The notes: generated from the letters alone by a model not told the origin. Counted from the first letter of the stretch, positions 24,479 through 33,540 are shown. The stretch is 64,000 nt of DNA from Streptomyces sp. NBC_00358 (GCF_036099295.1 NZ_CP107976.1:8370001-8434000); one strand, 5' to 3'. Numbers and translations: made by a program.

Positions 24479-26014
24479 ATGTTCGTCCCCTTCGGGGTCC
24501 GTGATTTCCTGGACCGCGCCGTCACCGTGTACGGCGACCGTGTCGGTGTCGTCGACGAACCGGAGCAGCCGGCCGAGCCCTGGGAGGGGCTGACGTACCG
24601 GCGCGTCGGAGAACTGGCCAGAGCCCAGGCCGCCGGGCTCGACGCGCTGGACGTCCCGCACGGCGCGCGCGTGGCCGTCGTCTCGCCCAACAGCGCCCGC
24701 CTGCTCACCTCGTTCTTCGGCGTCAGCGGCCACGGCCGGGTTCTCGTGCCGGTGAACTTCCGTCTGACGGCGGACGAGGTGAGCTACATCGTCGAGCACT
24801 CGGGCGCGAGCGTCCTGCTCGTCGACCCCGAACTGACCGACCGCCTCGCCGGGGTCAGCTGCAAGCACCGCTTCACGCTCGGCGCGGCGGCGGACGCCGA
24901 GCTGTACCGCTTCGGCACCGAACCCCGCCCCTGGGAGGCCGACGAGAACGCCACCGCGACGATCAACTACACCAGCGGAACGACGGCCCGGCCCAAGGGC
25001 GTGCAGATCACCCACCGCAACATCTGGGTCAACGCCACGACCTTCGCCCTGCACGCCGGTGTCACCGACCGCGACGTCTATCTGCACACCCTGCCGATGT
25101 TCCACGCGAACGGGTGGGGCATGCCCATGGCCGTGGCGGGTCTGGGCGTCCCGCAGATCGTGCTGCGCAAGGTCGACGGGGCGGAGATCCTGCGCCGGGT
25201 GGCCGAGCACGGGGTGACGGTGATGTGCGCGGCCCCGGCCGTCGTCAACGCGGTACTGGCCGCCGCCGAGTCCTGGGAGGGCGAGATCCCGGGCCGTGAC
25301 CGGGTCCGCATCATCGTCGCCGGAGCGCCGCCGCCCACGAAGACCGTCGCCCGTGTCGAGTCCCTGCTGGGCTGGGAGTTCATCCAGATCTACGGCCTGA
25401 CCGAGACCTCACCCCTGCTCACCGTCAACCGCACCCGATCCGAATGGGACGGCCTCGACCCGCAGGCCCGCGCCGAGAAACTGGTGCGCGCCGGCGCCCC
25501 CGCGCTGGGCGTGACCCTGCGCACCGCCGGCGACGGTGAGATCCTCGCGCGCTCCAACGTCGTCCTGGAGGGGTACTGGGAACAGCCGGCGGAGACCGAG
25601 CGGGCCCTGGCCGACGGCTGGTTCCACACCGGTGACGGTGGATCGATCGGCGAGGACGGCTATCTGACGATCAGCGACCGCAAGAAGGACGTGATCATCA
25701 CGGGCGGTGAGAACGTGTCCTCGATCGAGGTGGAGGACACGCTCTTCAGCCATCCCGCGGTGGCCGAGGTCGCGGTGATCGGCGTGCCGCACGAGAAGTG
25801 GGGCGAGACCGTCAAGGCCCTGGTGGTCCTCGCCCCCGGCGCGGAGGCGACCGAGAGCGAGCTGATCCAGTACTGCAAGGAGCGCCTCGCCGGGTACAAG
25901 GCGCCGACCTCGGTGGAGTTCCGGAGCGGGCTGGCCCGGACGGCCACCGGCAAGCTCCAGAAGTACAAGCTGCGCGAGCCGTACTGGGAGGGGCGCGACC
26001 GGGACGTGAACTGA
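24479..26014 (+). CDS. AMP-forming acyl-CoA synthetase
   Basis: A 511-residue adenylate-forming enzyme that should activate a fatty or aryl acid to its CoA thioester with ATP. The phosphate loop YTSGTTARPKGV lies near residue 163, YGLTETSP near 304, GWFHTGDGGSIGEDGYL near 380, and the catalytic Lys in TATGKLQKYKL near 491. The close match to medium/long-chain acyl-CoA ligases in ITGGENVSSIEVED favours a fatty acid. ATG at 24479 is preceded by GGGAGG; a GTG codon directly before it is the alternative. Heptad repeats follow the stop codon. Confidence 0.85.
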   Translation: MFVPFGVRDFLDRAVTVYGDRVGVVDEPEQPAEPWEGLTYRRVGELARAQAAGLDALDVPHGARVAVVSPNSARLLTSFFGVSGHGRVLVPVNFRLTADEVSYIVEHSGASVLLVDPELTDRLAGVSCKHRFTLGAAADAELYRFGTEPRPWEADENATATINYTSGTTARPKGVQITHRNIWVNATTFALHAGVTDRDVYLHTLPMFHANGWGMPMAVAGLGVPQIVLRKVDGAEILRRVAEHGVTVMCAAPAVVNAVLAAAESWEGEIPGRDRVRIIVAGAPPPTKTVARVESLLGWEFIQIYGLTETSPLLTVNRTRSEWDGLDPQARAEKLVRAGAPALGVTLRTAGDGEILARSNVVLEGYWEQPAETERALADGWFHTGDGGSIGEDGYLTISDRKKDVIITGGENVSSIEVEDTLFSHPAVAEVAVIGVPHEKWGETVKALVVLAPGAEATESELIQYCKERLAGYKAPTSVEFRSGLARTATGKLQKYKLREPYWEGRDRDVN

Positions 26015-26024
26015 CCGTTCCGCT

Positions 26025-26052
26025 CGGTCGCCGGTCGCCGGTCGCCGGTCGC
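26025..26052. repeat. Heptad tandem repeat (CGGTCGC x 4)
   Basis: Four exact head-to-tail copies of CGGTCGC begin 11 bases after the stop codon of the acyl-CoA synthetase gene. The same heptamer, in another phase, is expanded after the GH65 gene near 63.7 kb. Confidence 0.85.
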
Positions 26053-26185
26053 CTGTCGTCCCGACGGCGCACGATCGGCGACCTCTCCGGCTGGGCCGCG
26101 GACGCAGGCCGCGTGCGCGGGCGCGAGACGTGGGAGAGGTGCGGGCGCCCGGCCCCCTAGGCCGGGCGCCCGTACCTCCCCGGGC

Positions 26186-26626
26186 CTACATCCGCCTGCC
26201 GCTTCTGTCCGCCGTGAGCGCGCACACCGCGCCGAGCAGCACGGCCAGGGCGCCGATGATGATGCTGTTGAGCGCGACTCCGGTGTCCGGGCGGCTGCCG
26301 ACGATCCACGGCGAGATGATCATCCAGGTGCCCATCGCGCAGATCGCCCAGCTGAGGCCGTACATCCTTCCGGGTGTGGCGGTGAATCCAAGAGCCAGCA
26401 CCCCGATCGCGATCCCCATGATCAGGTTGTGTGTCGCCATGTCGGGCTGGCTCGTCGTGTAGTGGAGTATCCACGGGGACGCGGCGCAGTACAGGCCGAG
26501 CAGGAACACCGGCCCGTCCACGAGCGGTACGTCGCGACCACCGATCACACGCTCGTACCGAGCGCGCATTTCGGATGCGTCCGGGTGGCTGGTGATGTCG
26601 CCACTGTGATGCGAGACGTCGGCCAT
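26186..26626 (-). CDS. SPW-repeat membrane protein
   Basis: A 146-residue membrane protein with two copies of the SPW repeat: AASPWIL near residue 50 and IISPWIV near residue 105, each at the end of a hydrophobic helix, within four membrane segments. Function is unknown; such proteins are common in actinomycetes. ATG chosen because GAAGGAGAC lies just upstream; the longer frame has no ribosome site. Confidence 0.8.
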   Translation of the reverse strand: MADVSHHSGDITSHPDASEMRARYERVIGGRDVPLVDGPVFLLGLYCAASPWILHYTTSQPDMATHNLIMGIAIGVLALGFTATPGRMYGLSWAICAMGTWMIISPWIVGSRPDTGVALNSIIIGALAVLLGAVCALTADRSGRRM

Positions 26627-26810
26627 GACTCGTCTCCTTCGATCTGTTCCGATCTCCACGGCCTGACCGCGCCCGAAGCGGTGCGCGATCGACACCGGGT
26701 ACTCCCATTCTGCGCTTATTTCTTCCTTATGTGTAGAGATGTCGCATACGAGCTGATATGGGTCACCGGCTCGGCGAACCCGCGGGTTGCGCCGGTCTCG
26801 CGGGGCCGCG

Positions 26811-27413
26811 TCAGGGGGCGATGAGCAGGCGGGCGATGGCTCGGCGCGCCCGGGTCGGCGCCTGTGGGTCGCGGTGCAGCTTGATCGACTGGCCGGCCGC
26901 GAGGATCACTCCGCCCAGCTCGAAGGCGAGCTGGTCCACATCGGTGCGTTCGGGGAGCTGGCGGGTCTCGACCGCCGTGCCCAGTTCCGCCAGGACGTAC
27001 GCCGTCCAGGCCCCCAGCGCGGCCAGGACCGCGTCGCGGACCGGGCCGGGGCGGCCGTCGAACTCGCTGGCCACCGAGGTGAGGAAGCAGCCTCCGTGCC
27101 CCTCGCCCTCGGCCATGTAGGCGATCCATTCGTCGTAGGTGCGCGTCAGCCGCTCCGTGCCGGGCCTGGCCCCGACGGCCCGCGCCGGCACACGCAGGGT
27201 GAACCGCTCGACCGCCGCTTCCAGGACGGCGAGCTGGAGCGCTTCCTTGCTGCCGAAGTGGCCGATCACGCCGGCCTTGCTCATCGCAAGGCCGGTGGCG
27301 AGGCGTCCGATCGTGAGGCCTTCGAGGCCTTCGGCGGAGGCCAGTGCGAGGGCGCTGTCGATGATCCGGTCGCGGGTGGCGGCGGTCTCGGCGACGGACT
27401 TGCGCGGGCTCAT
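26811..27413 (-). CDS. TetR-family transcriptional regulator
   Basis: A 200-residue regulator with an N-terminal TetR helix-turn-helix (about residues 12-58: LTIGRLATGLAMSKAGVIGH) and a C-terminal ligand domain beginning near residue 70, ending in ARRAIARLLIAP. It is divergent from an MBL-fold hydrolase, and a perfect palindrome lies between the two starts, so it probably represses both. The ligand is unknown. Confidence 0.85.
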   Translation of the reverse strand: MSPRKSVAETAATRDRIIDSALALASAEGLEGLTIGRLATGLAMSKAGVIGHFGSKEALQLAVLEAAVERFTLRVPARAVGARPGTERLTRTYDEWIAYMAEGEGHGGCFLTSVASEFDGRPGPVRDAVLAALGAWTAYVLAELGTAVETRQLPERTDVDQLAFELGGVILAAGQSIKLHRDPQAPTRARRAIARLLIAP

Positions 27414-27451
27414 GCGATCAGCTTAACCTGACGACCGTTCGCTAATAGCTT

Positions 27452-27463
27452 ACGAACGTTCGT
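27452..27463. promoter_or_regulatory. Palindromic operator between tetR and the MBL gene
   Basis: ACGAACGTTCGT is a perfect 12-base palindrome, 39 bases upstream of the TetR start. A further CGTTCG half-site at 27436-27441 pairs with CGAACG, so the full operator may span about 27435-27463. Confidence 0.65.
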
Positions 27464-27533
27464 TATCTATTGAGGGACGGACGGCTCTGCGCCGGTGCCC
27501 AGGGGCATCCACAGGCGCCTGAAGGGACTCATC

Positions 27534-28370
27534 GTGAAGATCCACCACCTGAACTGCGGCTCCCTGCGGACGATCGACAGCGAGGAGGGGAGCCTGCCCG
27601 CCGTCTGCCACTGCCTGCTCGTCGAAACCGACCGCGACGGCCTCGTCCTGGTCGAGAGCGGCATCGGCACGGCGGATATAGCGCGCCCCGAGGAGAACCT
27701 CGGTGCGGACTTCCTCGGCCGCGCCCAGCCGGTCCTGGACCTCGCCGAAACCGCGCTGCACCAGGTCACCGCCCTCGGCTTCCGGCCCGAGGACGTACGG
27801 CACATCGTGCTCAGCCATCTCGACCTCGACCACGCCGGCGGTCTTCCCGACTTCCCCTGGGCGAAGGTCCATTTGACCGAGGCCGAGCACCGCGCGGCCA
27901 TGGCGGCACCGGGCGCCCACCCCGAGGACCGCGTCCGCTACCGCCCGGCCCAGTGGGCGCACCGCCCGCACTGGGTCACGTACGCGGAGCCCGCGGGAGA
28001 CCCCTGGTTCGGCTTCGACGCGGTCCGCCCGCTGGAGGGCCTGGACGCGGAGATCCTGCTCGTCCCGCTCGGCGGGCACACCAGGGGCCACAGCGCGATG
28101 GCCGTCGAGGACTCCGGACGGTGGCTACTGCACTGCGGTGACGCCTACTACTTCCACCGCGAGATCGACCCCGACGTCCCCACCGGACACCCCGGCATGG
28201 ATCTCCTCCAGCAGCTCACCGAGGTGGACCGGCCCCTGCGGCTCGGGAACCACGCACGGCTGCGGGAACTCGTCCGCCTGCACGGCGACGAGGTCGACGT
28301 CTTCAGCGCCCACGACCCCTGGGAACTGGCCCGGCACACGGGCGTAGCCGGGGGCGAGGGCGTGCGATAG
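27534..28370 (+). CDS. MBL-fold metallo-hydrolase, lactonase-like
   Basis: A 278-residue metallo-beta-lactamase-fold enzyme. The motif LSHLDLDHAGG (about residues 91-101) is the HxxxDH site, preceded by ESGIGTADI. GGHTRGHSAM gives the next histidine and HCGDAYYF the bridging Asp. AHDPWEL near the end supplies the last His. The LDLDHAGG form is common in quorum-quenching lactonases and related hydrolases, but substrate cannot be inferred. GTG start preceded by GAAGGGAC. Divergent from tetR and probably under its control. Confidence 0.8.
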   Translation: MKIHHLNCGSLRTIDSEEGSLPAVCHCLLVETDRDGLVLVESGIGTADIARPEENLGADFLGRAQPVLDLAETALHQVTALGFRPEDVRHIVLSHLDLDHAGGLPDFPWAKVHLTEAEHRAAMAAPGAHPEDRVRYRPAQWAHRPHWVTYAEPAGDPWFGFDAVRPLEGLDAEILLVPLGGHTRGHSAMAVEDSGRWLLHCGDAYYFHREIDPDVPTGHPGMDLLQQLTEVDRPLRLGNHARLRELVRLHGDEVDVFSAHDPWELARHTGVAGGEGVR

Positions 28371-28465
28371 CCCACTGGCCCGGCAGGACGGCCCGGCGCC
28401 TTCGGCGTTCGCCCGTGGCGCTGTCCGGCCACCTCCCCACCCGATCGGCAAAGATCGCGCTCCGG

Positions 28466-28494
28466 CCAATCCGAATGGCCCTCGGCTTCGGAAT
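28466..28494 (+). promoter_or_regulatory. Candidate SigK-dependent promoter of the FAD-CFA operon
   Basis: CCAATCC at 28466-28472, 16 bases, then CGGAAT at 28489-28494. The same CCAATCC-N16-CGGAT arrangement, with matching flanks (GGC before; ACCTCCGA after), occurs upstream of sigK on the other strand. Mycobacterial SigK promoters have a related CCATCC -35 element. The FAD gene starts 44 bases downstream. Confidence 0.65.
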
Positions 28495-28537
28495 ACCTCC
28501 GAGAGCTCCGATCGGGAGCCGGGTCGGAAGGAAACCG

Positions 28538-29863
28538 ATGAGGCACAGGTCCGCAGACGCTCCGGACGGCGACGCGGGGCGCACCGGGCGGGAGCGGCGG
28601 AGCACCCGCCGGCGTACGGCCGTGATCGGCGGGGGAGTGGCCGGGCTCACCGCAGCCTACGTGCTGAGCCGTGAACGGCCCGTCGTCCTCTACGAGGCGG
28701 ACGGCCGGCTCGGCGGCCACGCGCACACCCACGACCTCACCTCGTCCGACGGGCGCCTGCACCGCGTCGACTCGGGTTTCATCGTGCACAACCACCGCAC
28801 CTACCCGAACCTGCTGCGGCTCTTCGCCGAACTCGGCGTCGCCACGCAGGAGTCCGAGATGAGCATGTCGGTGCGCTGCGAGGGATGCGGACTCGAGTAC
28901 GCGGGCGCGCGCGGCCCCGCCGGACTGTTCGCCCGGCCGCGCAACGCGTTGCGCGTCCCCTATCTGCGGATGCTCGGCGAAGTCCCGGCCTTCCACCGCG
29001 CCGCCCGCCGGCTGCTCGACCAGGACGGCGATGACACCCTCACCCTGGGCGAGTTCCTCGCCTCGCAGCGCTTCTCGCCCTATTTCACCCGGCACTTCAT
29101 GACCCCGCTCGTCTCGGCGGTCTGGTCCTGCGACGCGGCGACCGCCCGCCGCTACCCGGCCGCCTACCTGTTCCGCTTCATGGACCACCACGGCATGCTC
29201 TCGGTGGGCGACTCGCCCGCCTGGCGCACGGTGACCGGCGGCTCCCGCTCCTACGTCGAAAAGCTGGCCAAGGAGCTCGACGCGGCGCACACCTCCACCC
29301 CGGTCCGGTCCGTACGCCGGCACGCCGACGGCGTGGACATCACCACCGAGGACGGCGCCACCGCCTCGTACAGCTCCGTGGTCATCGCGGTCCACCCCGA
29401 CCAGGCGCTGCGACTGCTGGCGGACCCCACCCACCGCGAGCGCGAGGTGCTCGGAGCGTTCCGCTACTCACGCAACAGCACCCTGCTGCACACCGACACG
29501 GCGCTGCTGCCGCGCGCCCGCGGGGCGCGCGCTTCCTGGAACTACCTCATGCCGGACTGCGAGACCGACGCGGACCGGGTCCGGGTCAGCTACGACATGA
29601 ACCGCCTCCAGAGGCTGGACGCCCCCGAGACCTATGTCGTCACGCTCGGCGGCGAGGACCGGGTCGACCCGGCCCGAGTGCTGGCCCGCATGGAGTACGA
29701 ACACCCCGTCTACACACCCGAGTCCGTCGCCGCCCAACGGCAACTCCCCGCCCTGAACAGCCCGGTGACCGCCTACGCGGGCGCCTACCACGGCTGGGGG
29801 TTCCACGAGGACGGCTGCCGGTCCGGCGCCGAGGCGGCAGAGGCGCTGGGGGTGACGTGGTGA
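28538..29863 (+). CDS. FAD-dependent amine-oxidase-like oxidoreductase
   Basis: A 441-residue flavoprotein with the dinucleotide motif VIGGGVAGLTAAYVL near residue 29 and YEADGRLGGHAHTHD directly after, typical of the NAD(P)-binding Rossmann amine-oxidase group. It is the first gene of a four-gene run with DUF1365, cyclopropane-fatty-acid-synthase-like and DUF1295 proteins, the same set found next to sigK-rskA in Mycobacterium tuberculosis (Rv0449c-Rv0446c). In that context a role in unsaturated-lipid modification is inferred; reaction unknown. ATG with GGAAGG upstream. GTGA overlap with the next gene. Confidence 0.85.
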   Translation: MRHRSADAPDGDAGRTGRERRSTRRRTAVIGGGVAGLTAAYVLSRERPVVLYEADGRLGGHAHTHDLTSSDGRLHRVDSGFIVHNHRTYPNLLRLFAELGVATQESEMSMSVRCEGCGLEYAGARGPAGLFARPRNALRVPYLRMLGEVPAFHRAARRLLDQDGDDTLTLGEFLASQRFSPYFTRHFMTPLVSAVWSCDAATARRYPAAYLFRFMDHHGMLSVGDSPAWRTVTGGSRSYVEKLAKELDAAHTSTPVRSVRRHADGVDITTEDGATASYSSVVIAVHPDQALRLLADPTHREREVLGAFRYSRNSTLLHTDTALLPRARGARASWNYLMPDCETDADRVRVSYDMNRLQRLDAPETYVVTLGGEDRVDPARVLARMEYEHPVYTPESVAAQRQLPALNSPVTAYAGAYHGWGFHEDGCRSGAEAAEALGVTW

Positions 29864-30591
29864 CCGGCACCCCCGCCCTCTATCCCTGCACGGTCGCGCA
29901 CATACGCACGAAGCCCACCCGCTACGCGCTCCGCCACCGGACCTACCTGTGGCTGACCGACCCCGACCACCTACCCGAACTTCCTTACCTGCTGCGCCCG
30001 TTGGCCCGTTTCGATCCGCGCGACCACTTCGACGGCGACCAGCCCAGCATCCGGGCGGGCCTGGACCGCTTCCTCGCCTCGCACGGAGTCGACCTGCGCG
30101 GCGGAACCGTGCTCATGCTCGCCAACGCCCGGGTCCTCGGCCATGTGTTCAACCCGCTGACCCTGTACTGGTGCCACGACCCCGACGGCACCGCGCGCTG
30201 CGTCGTCGCGGAGGTGCACAACACCTACGGCGAACGGCACTCCTACCTGCTGTACCCCGACGAGAGCGGGACGGCGCGGATCCGCAAGGAGTTCTACGTC
30301 TCGCCGTTCTTCCCCGTCGACGGCGCCTACCGCATGCGGCTGCCCGAACCCGGCAGCCGACTGGATCTGACGGTGCATCTGGAACGCGAGGGCGCCCGGC
30401 CCTTCACCGCCACCGTACGCGGAACACGCCGGGCCGCGACCGTCGGCGCGCTGCTGCGTCAGACACTGCGCCACCCGTGGTCCACCGCCGCCGTGTCCGC
30501 CGCCATCCGGCTGCACGGTGTCCGCCTGTACCTGCGCGGGCTGCCCGTCCAGCCCCGCACCCCGCAACGAGCCCAGGAGAACGCGAAATGA
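29860..30591 (+). CDS. DUF1365 protein
   Basis: A 243-residue soluble protein of the DUF1365 family: YPCTVAHIRTKPTRYALRHR at the start, LGHVFNPLTLYWCHD in the middle and EFYVSPFFPVDGAYR further on are its hallmarks. The biochemical role is not established; it nearly always travels with an FAD oxidoreductase and a CFA-synthase-like methyltransferase. It is coupled to both neighbours by GTGA and ATGA overlaps. An in-frame GTG one codon earlier is an equal alternative start. Confidence 0.85.
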   Translation: MTGTPALYPCTVAHIRTKPTRYALRHRTYLWLTDPDHLPELPYLLRPLARFDPRDHFDGDQPSIRAGLDRFLASHGVDLRGGTVLMLANARVLGHVFNPLTLYWCHDPDGTARCVVAEVHNTYGERHSYLLYPDESGTARIRKEFYVSPFFPVDGAYRMRLPEPGSRLDLTVHLEREGARPFTATVRGTRRAATVGALLRQTLRHPWSTAAVSAAIRLHGVRLYLRGLPVQPRTPQRAQENAK

Positions 30592-31856
30592 GGACAGCCG
30601 AGTCCTGCCCTGTCGAGGCACCCCGACAGGACACCGACCCGCTCCGCTGGCCGGACGTGGTGACCGCGCCGGAATCCTCCCGGGCCCGGACCGCCGTCAC
30701 CCGCGCGGTGCTGCGCCGGGCGCTGGAACGCCTGCCCCTGCAGGCGCGGTTCGCCGACGGAACGCGTGTCGGCCTCGGCGGCCCGGTCATCGAGATCCAC
30801 GACCCCGCGGCCTTCCACGGACGCATCGGCGCCCAGGGACTCGTCGGCTTCGGCGAGTCCTACATGGCCGGGGAGTGGGACGCGCCGGACCTGGTCGCCG
30901 CGCTCACCGTCCTCGCCGGCAACGCCGCCGAGCTGATCCCGGCCCCGCTCCAGAGGCTGCGGGGACTCTGGGCGATGCGCCGGCCCCACCTCCAGCGCAA
31001 CACCCCCGCCGGTGCCCGCGACAACATCAGCCGCCACTACGACCTGTCCAACGACCTGTTCGCGCTGTTCCTCGACGACACCCTCAGCTATTCGTCGGCG
31101 CTGTTCCGGGGCTTCCCCGCCTCCTGGCCCCTGCTGGCCGCCGCCCAACACCGCAAGATCGACCGGCTGCTGGACCTCGCCGAGGTCGGCCCCGGCACCC
31201 GGCTCCTCGAAATCGGCACCGGCTGGGGCGAGTTGGCGATCCGTGCCGCCGGACGCGGTGCCCGTGTCACCTCGCTCACCCTCTCCGGCGAACAACGGGC
31301 CCTGGCCCGCGAACGGGTGCGCGAGGCGGGACTCGACGACCGGGTGAGCATCGAGCTGTGCGACTACCGCGAGGCCACCGGGACGTACGACGCCGTGGTC
31401 AGCGTCGAGATGATCGAGGCGGTCGGCGAGGAGTTCTGGCCCGTCTACTTCGCCACCCTCGACGCCCGGCTCGCCCCCGGCGGCCGCGTCGCGCTCCAGG
31501 CGATCACCATGCCGCACGACCGTCTGCTCGCCTCCCGCGACACCTTCACCTGGATCCAGAAGTACGTCTTCCCCGGCGGGCTGCTGCCCTCCGTGGAGGC
31601 GGTGGAAGAGGTGGCGGGCTCGCACACGTCCCTGCGCACCACCCGCAGGGACGCCTTCGGGGCGCACTACGCGGAGACCCTGCGGCTGTGGCGCGAACGG
31701 TTCACCGAGCGGGCCGACGAGGTCGCGGCGCTCGGCTTCGACGAGACCTTCCGCCGGATGTGGACCTTCTATCTCGCCTACTCCGAGGCCGGGTTCCGCT
31801 CCGGCTATCTGGACGTCCAGCAGTACCTGTTCACGAAGGAGGACCCCGCGCGATGA
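30588..31856 (+). CDS. Cyclopropane-fatty-acyl-phospholipid synthase family methyltransferase
   Basis: A 422-residue SAM-dependent methyltransferase acting on double bonds of membrane lipids. The SAM site is LLEIGTGWGELAIRAAGRGA near residue 205, preceded by ISRHYDLSNDLFALFLDDT, and followed by SVEMIEAVGEEFWPVYF with the catalytic Glu region. The length and context match UfaA1 of Mycobacterium tuberculosis (tuberculostearate synthesis); products could be cyclopropane, 10-methyl or 10-methylene acyl chains. ATGA overlaps on both sides show tight coupling. Confidence 0.88.
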   Translation: MRTAESCPVEAPRQDTDPLRWPDVVTAPESSRARTAVTRAVLRRALERLPLQARFADGTRVGLGGPVIEIHDPAAFHGRIGAQGLVGFGESYMAGEWDAPDLVAALTVLAGNAAELIPAPLQRLRGLWAMRRPHLQRNTPAGARDNISRHYDLSNDLFALFLDDTLSYSSALFRGFPASWPLLAAAQHRKIDRLLDLAEVGPGTRLLEIGTGWGELAIRAAGRGARVTSLTLSGEQRALARERVREAGLDDRVSIELCDYREATGTYDAVVSVEMIEAVGEEFWPVYFATLDARLAPGGRVALQAITMPHDRLLASRDTFTWIQKYVFPGGLLPSVEAVEEVAGSHTSLRTTRRDAFGAHYAETLRLWRERFTERADEVAALGFDETFRRMWTFYLAYSEAGFRSGYLDVQQYLFTKEDPAR

Positions 31857-32659
31857 GTGGTTTCCCCTGGGGAGCGTTCGCGCAGAACCTCGCGCTCGCG
31901 GCCGGAGCGGCGTTCGCCGTCATGCTCGGCACCTTCGCCGTCGCCGTACGCAAGGGCCTGCACCGGATCGTCGACGTCGCCTGGGGGATCGCGTTCACCG
32001 CGGTGGCCCTCGTCACCTTCCTGGCGTCCGCCGGGGAGGGCGACGAGGGCCGGCGCGTGCTCGTCACCGTCCTCACCTCGGTGTGGGGACTGCGGCTGGC
32101 CGCGCACATCGCGCGGCGCGGCCGGGGACACGGCGAGGACCCGCGCTACGACGCCATGCTGGGCAAGGCGCCCGGCAGCCGTGACCTCTACGCCCTGCGC
32201 ATGGTGTACCTCCTGCAGGGGGCGCTGGTGTGGCTGGTCTCGCTGCCCGTCCAGGCCGCGCAGTACATTCCGGGGCCGCTGACCGGCTTCGCGTGGGCGG
32301 GCACCGCGCTGTGGGCGGTCGGCCTGTTCTTCGAGGCGGTGGGTGACGCCCAACTGGCCCGTTTCAAGGCCGATCCGGCCCACCGTGGCCGCGTCATGGA
32401 CCGCGGCCTGTGGAGCTGGACCCGCCACCCGAACTACTTCGGGGACTTCTGCGTGTGGTGGGGCCTGTTCCTGCTCGCCTGCGACAGCCCGCAGTCGGCC
32501 GCCGTGGCGGCGGTTTCGCCGCTGGTGATGAGCTACCTCCTGATCAACGGGAGCGGGAAGCCGATGCTGGAGCGCCACATGGCACAGCGCCCGGGTTTCA
32601 CCGAGTACGCGGCGCGCACCAGCGGTTTCTTCCCGCTGCCGCCGAAGCGTCGCGGCTGA
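31853..32659 (+). CDS. DUF1295 membrane protein, steroid 5-alpha-reductase-like
   Basis: A 268-residue membrane protein with about six hydrophobic segments. The C-terminal region has GRVMDRGLWSWTRHPNYFGD and GKPMLERHMAQRPGF, the conserved part of DUF1295 and of 5-alpha-reductase/isoprenylcysteine methyltransferase folds. It may reduce or further modify the lipid made by the preceding methyltransferase, since BfaA/BfaB-type systems need a reductase step, but that is inference. Last gene of the operon; a strong terminator follows. Confidence 0.82.
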   Translation: MSGFPWGAFAQNLALAAGAAFAVMLGTFAVAVRKGLHRIVDVAWGIAFTAVALVTFLASAGEGDEGRRVLVTVLTSVWGLRLAAHIARRGRGHGEDPRYDAMLGKAPGSRDLYALRMVYLLQGALVWLVSLPVQAAQYIPGPLTGFAWAGTALWAVGLFFEAVGDAQLARFKADPAHRGRVMDRGLWSWTRHPNYFGDFCVWWGLFLLACDSPQSAAVAAVSPLVMSYLLINGSGKPMLERHMAQRPGFTEYAARTSGFFPLPPKRRG

Positions 32660-32696
32660 CCGGTCCGCAGTTCCCTCATCGGCACCGCGGCGTCGC

Positions 32697-32730
32697 CTGT
32701 GGGTCCCCTCCCGCCGGAGGGGACCCACAG
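32697..32730. terminator. Terminator of the FAD-CFA operon
   Basis: A perfect 15-base-pair stem (CTGTGGGTCCCCTCC and complement) with a four-base loop, 37 bases after the DUF1295 stop. It also faces the converging rskA gene. Confidence 0.85.
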
Positions 32731-32748
32731 ACGGTACGGCGAGCACCT

Positions 32749-32782
32749 CGTGACCTCACCCGGTGCAGTGGGTGAGGTCACG
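32749..32782. terminator. Second terminator hairpin, for sigK-rskA
   Basis: A perfect 13-base-pair stem (CGTGACCTCACCC and complement) with an eight-base loop. It lies right after the rskA stop codon on the minus strand, so each convergent operon has its own hairpin. Confidence 0.8.
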
Positions 32783-32787
32783 AACGC

Positions 32788-33540
32788 TCAGGCGGGGAAA
32801 CCCAGCAGAGCCAGCGGATCGGAGGTGGGTTCGGCCGAGCCGCCGGCCGGCTCCACCGTGATCCCCATGCCGGACGCGCCGTCGACGGAACCCTTCATCA
32901 GCACCGCCTCGGTGGTGCGTCCCGGGTCCATCAGTCCGGCCGACCGCATGGTGCCCGCGTCGTCGAACCACAACTGGTAGACCTTGCCGCTCGGCGGCTT
33001 CGCCATCCGTGCCGCGATGAACACGGCCTGGTCCCGGCTCCTGGACACGACGACCGTGCCGCTCGCCCCGCCCGCCAGCGTCGCGGTACGCGACTTGGCG
33101 TCGGGCGCGGCGAGGACCGCGGCCACCTCGTCCGTACGGCGCTCGGTCTGCCGGGCCTGCTCCTGCGCGTCCTGGGCGCGCTGGTGCTGCCACACCGCCG
33201 TACCGCCCAGCGAGGCCGCGGCGGCGAGCGCGGCGGCGAGCGCCCATCGCGCGGGACGGCGCAGGCGGACGCCGACGGCCCGGGGCGCGGGGAGGGCGAT
33301 CGTGCGCGGCGACTCCTGCCGGACCACGGTGATCCGCCGCATGACCTGGTCCTTGAGCGCCGGGCCGGGTTCGGCGGTGAGGGCGAGGCCCAGCCGCGCG
33401 GCCGCGGCCGTCAGCTCACGGACCTCCTGCGCGCAGTCCGCGCAGTCGGCGGCGTGCCGCTCGAATCGCTCGCGTTCGTCGTCGGCGAGCGCGTGCAGCG
33501 CGTACGCGCCGGTCAGCGTGTGCAGGTCCACTGTGGTCAC
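32788..33540 (-). CDS. rskA: Anti-sigma-K factor, RskA family
   Basis: A 250-residue single-pass membrane protein that should bind and inhibit the sigma factor encoded just upstream. The N-terminal cytoplasmic domain has the zinc-anti-sigma motif HAADCADC (His-x3-Cys-x2-Cys, near residue 29). A membrane segment follows (WALAAALAAAASLGGTAVW, about 99-117), and the outside domain has the RskA signature with YQLWFDDAGTMRSAGL. RskA-type anti-sigmas are released by regulated proteolysis after an extracellular or redox signal. GTG start overlaps the sigK stop by four bases. Confidence 0.85.
   Translation of the reverse strand: MTTVDLHTLTGAYALHALADDERERFERHAADCADCAQEVRELTAAAARLGLALTAEPGPALKDQVMRRITVVRQESPRTIALPAPRAVGVRLRRPARWALAAALAAAASLGGTAVWQHQRAQDAQEQARQTERRTDEVAAVLAAPDAKSRTATLAGGASGTVVVSRSRDQAVFIAARMAKPPSGKVYQLWFDDAGTMRSAGLMDPGRTTEAVLMKGSVDGASGMGITVEPAGGSAEPTSDPLALLGFPA

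Noticed and set aside
21986..25210. Open minus-strand frame of about 1,070 codons across permease, GNAT and acyl-CoA synthetase genes
   Set aside because: It crosses three real genes and both intergenic regions and includes the out-of-frame image of the acetyltransferase; no homology or codon bias of its own.
26025..26052. CRISPR-like array
   Set aside because: The heptamers abut with no spacers and no cas gene is present; the same holds for the array at 63.7 kb.
31853..32659. Isoprenylcysteine methyltransferase assignment
   Set aside because: The RHPNYFGD region is shared, but the operon with DUF1365 and CFA-type genes and overall length fit DUF1295 better.
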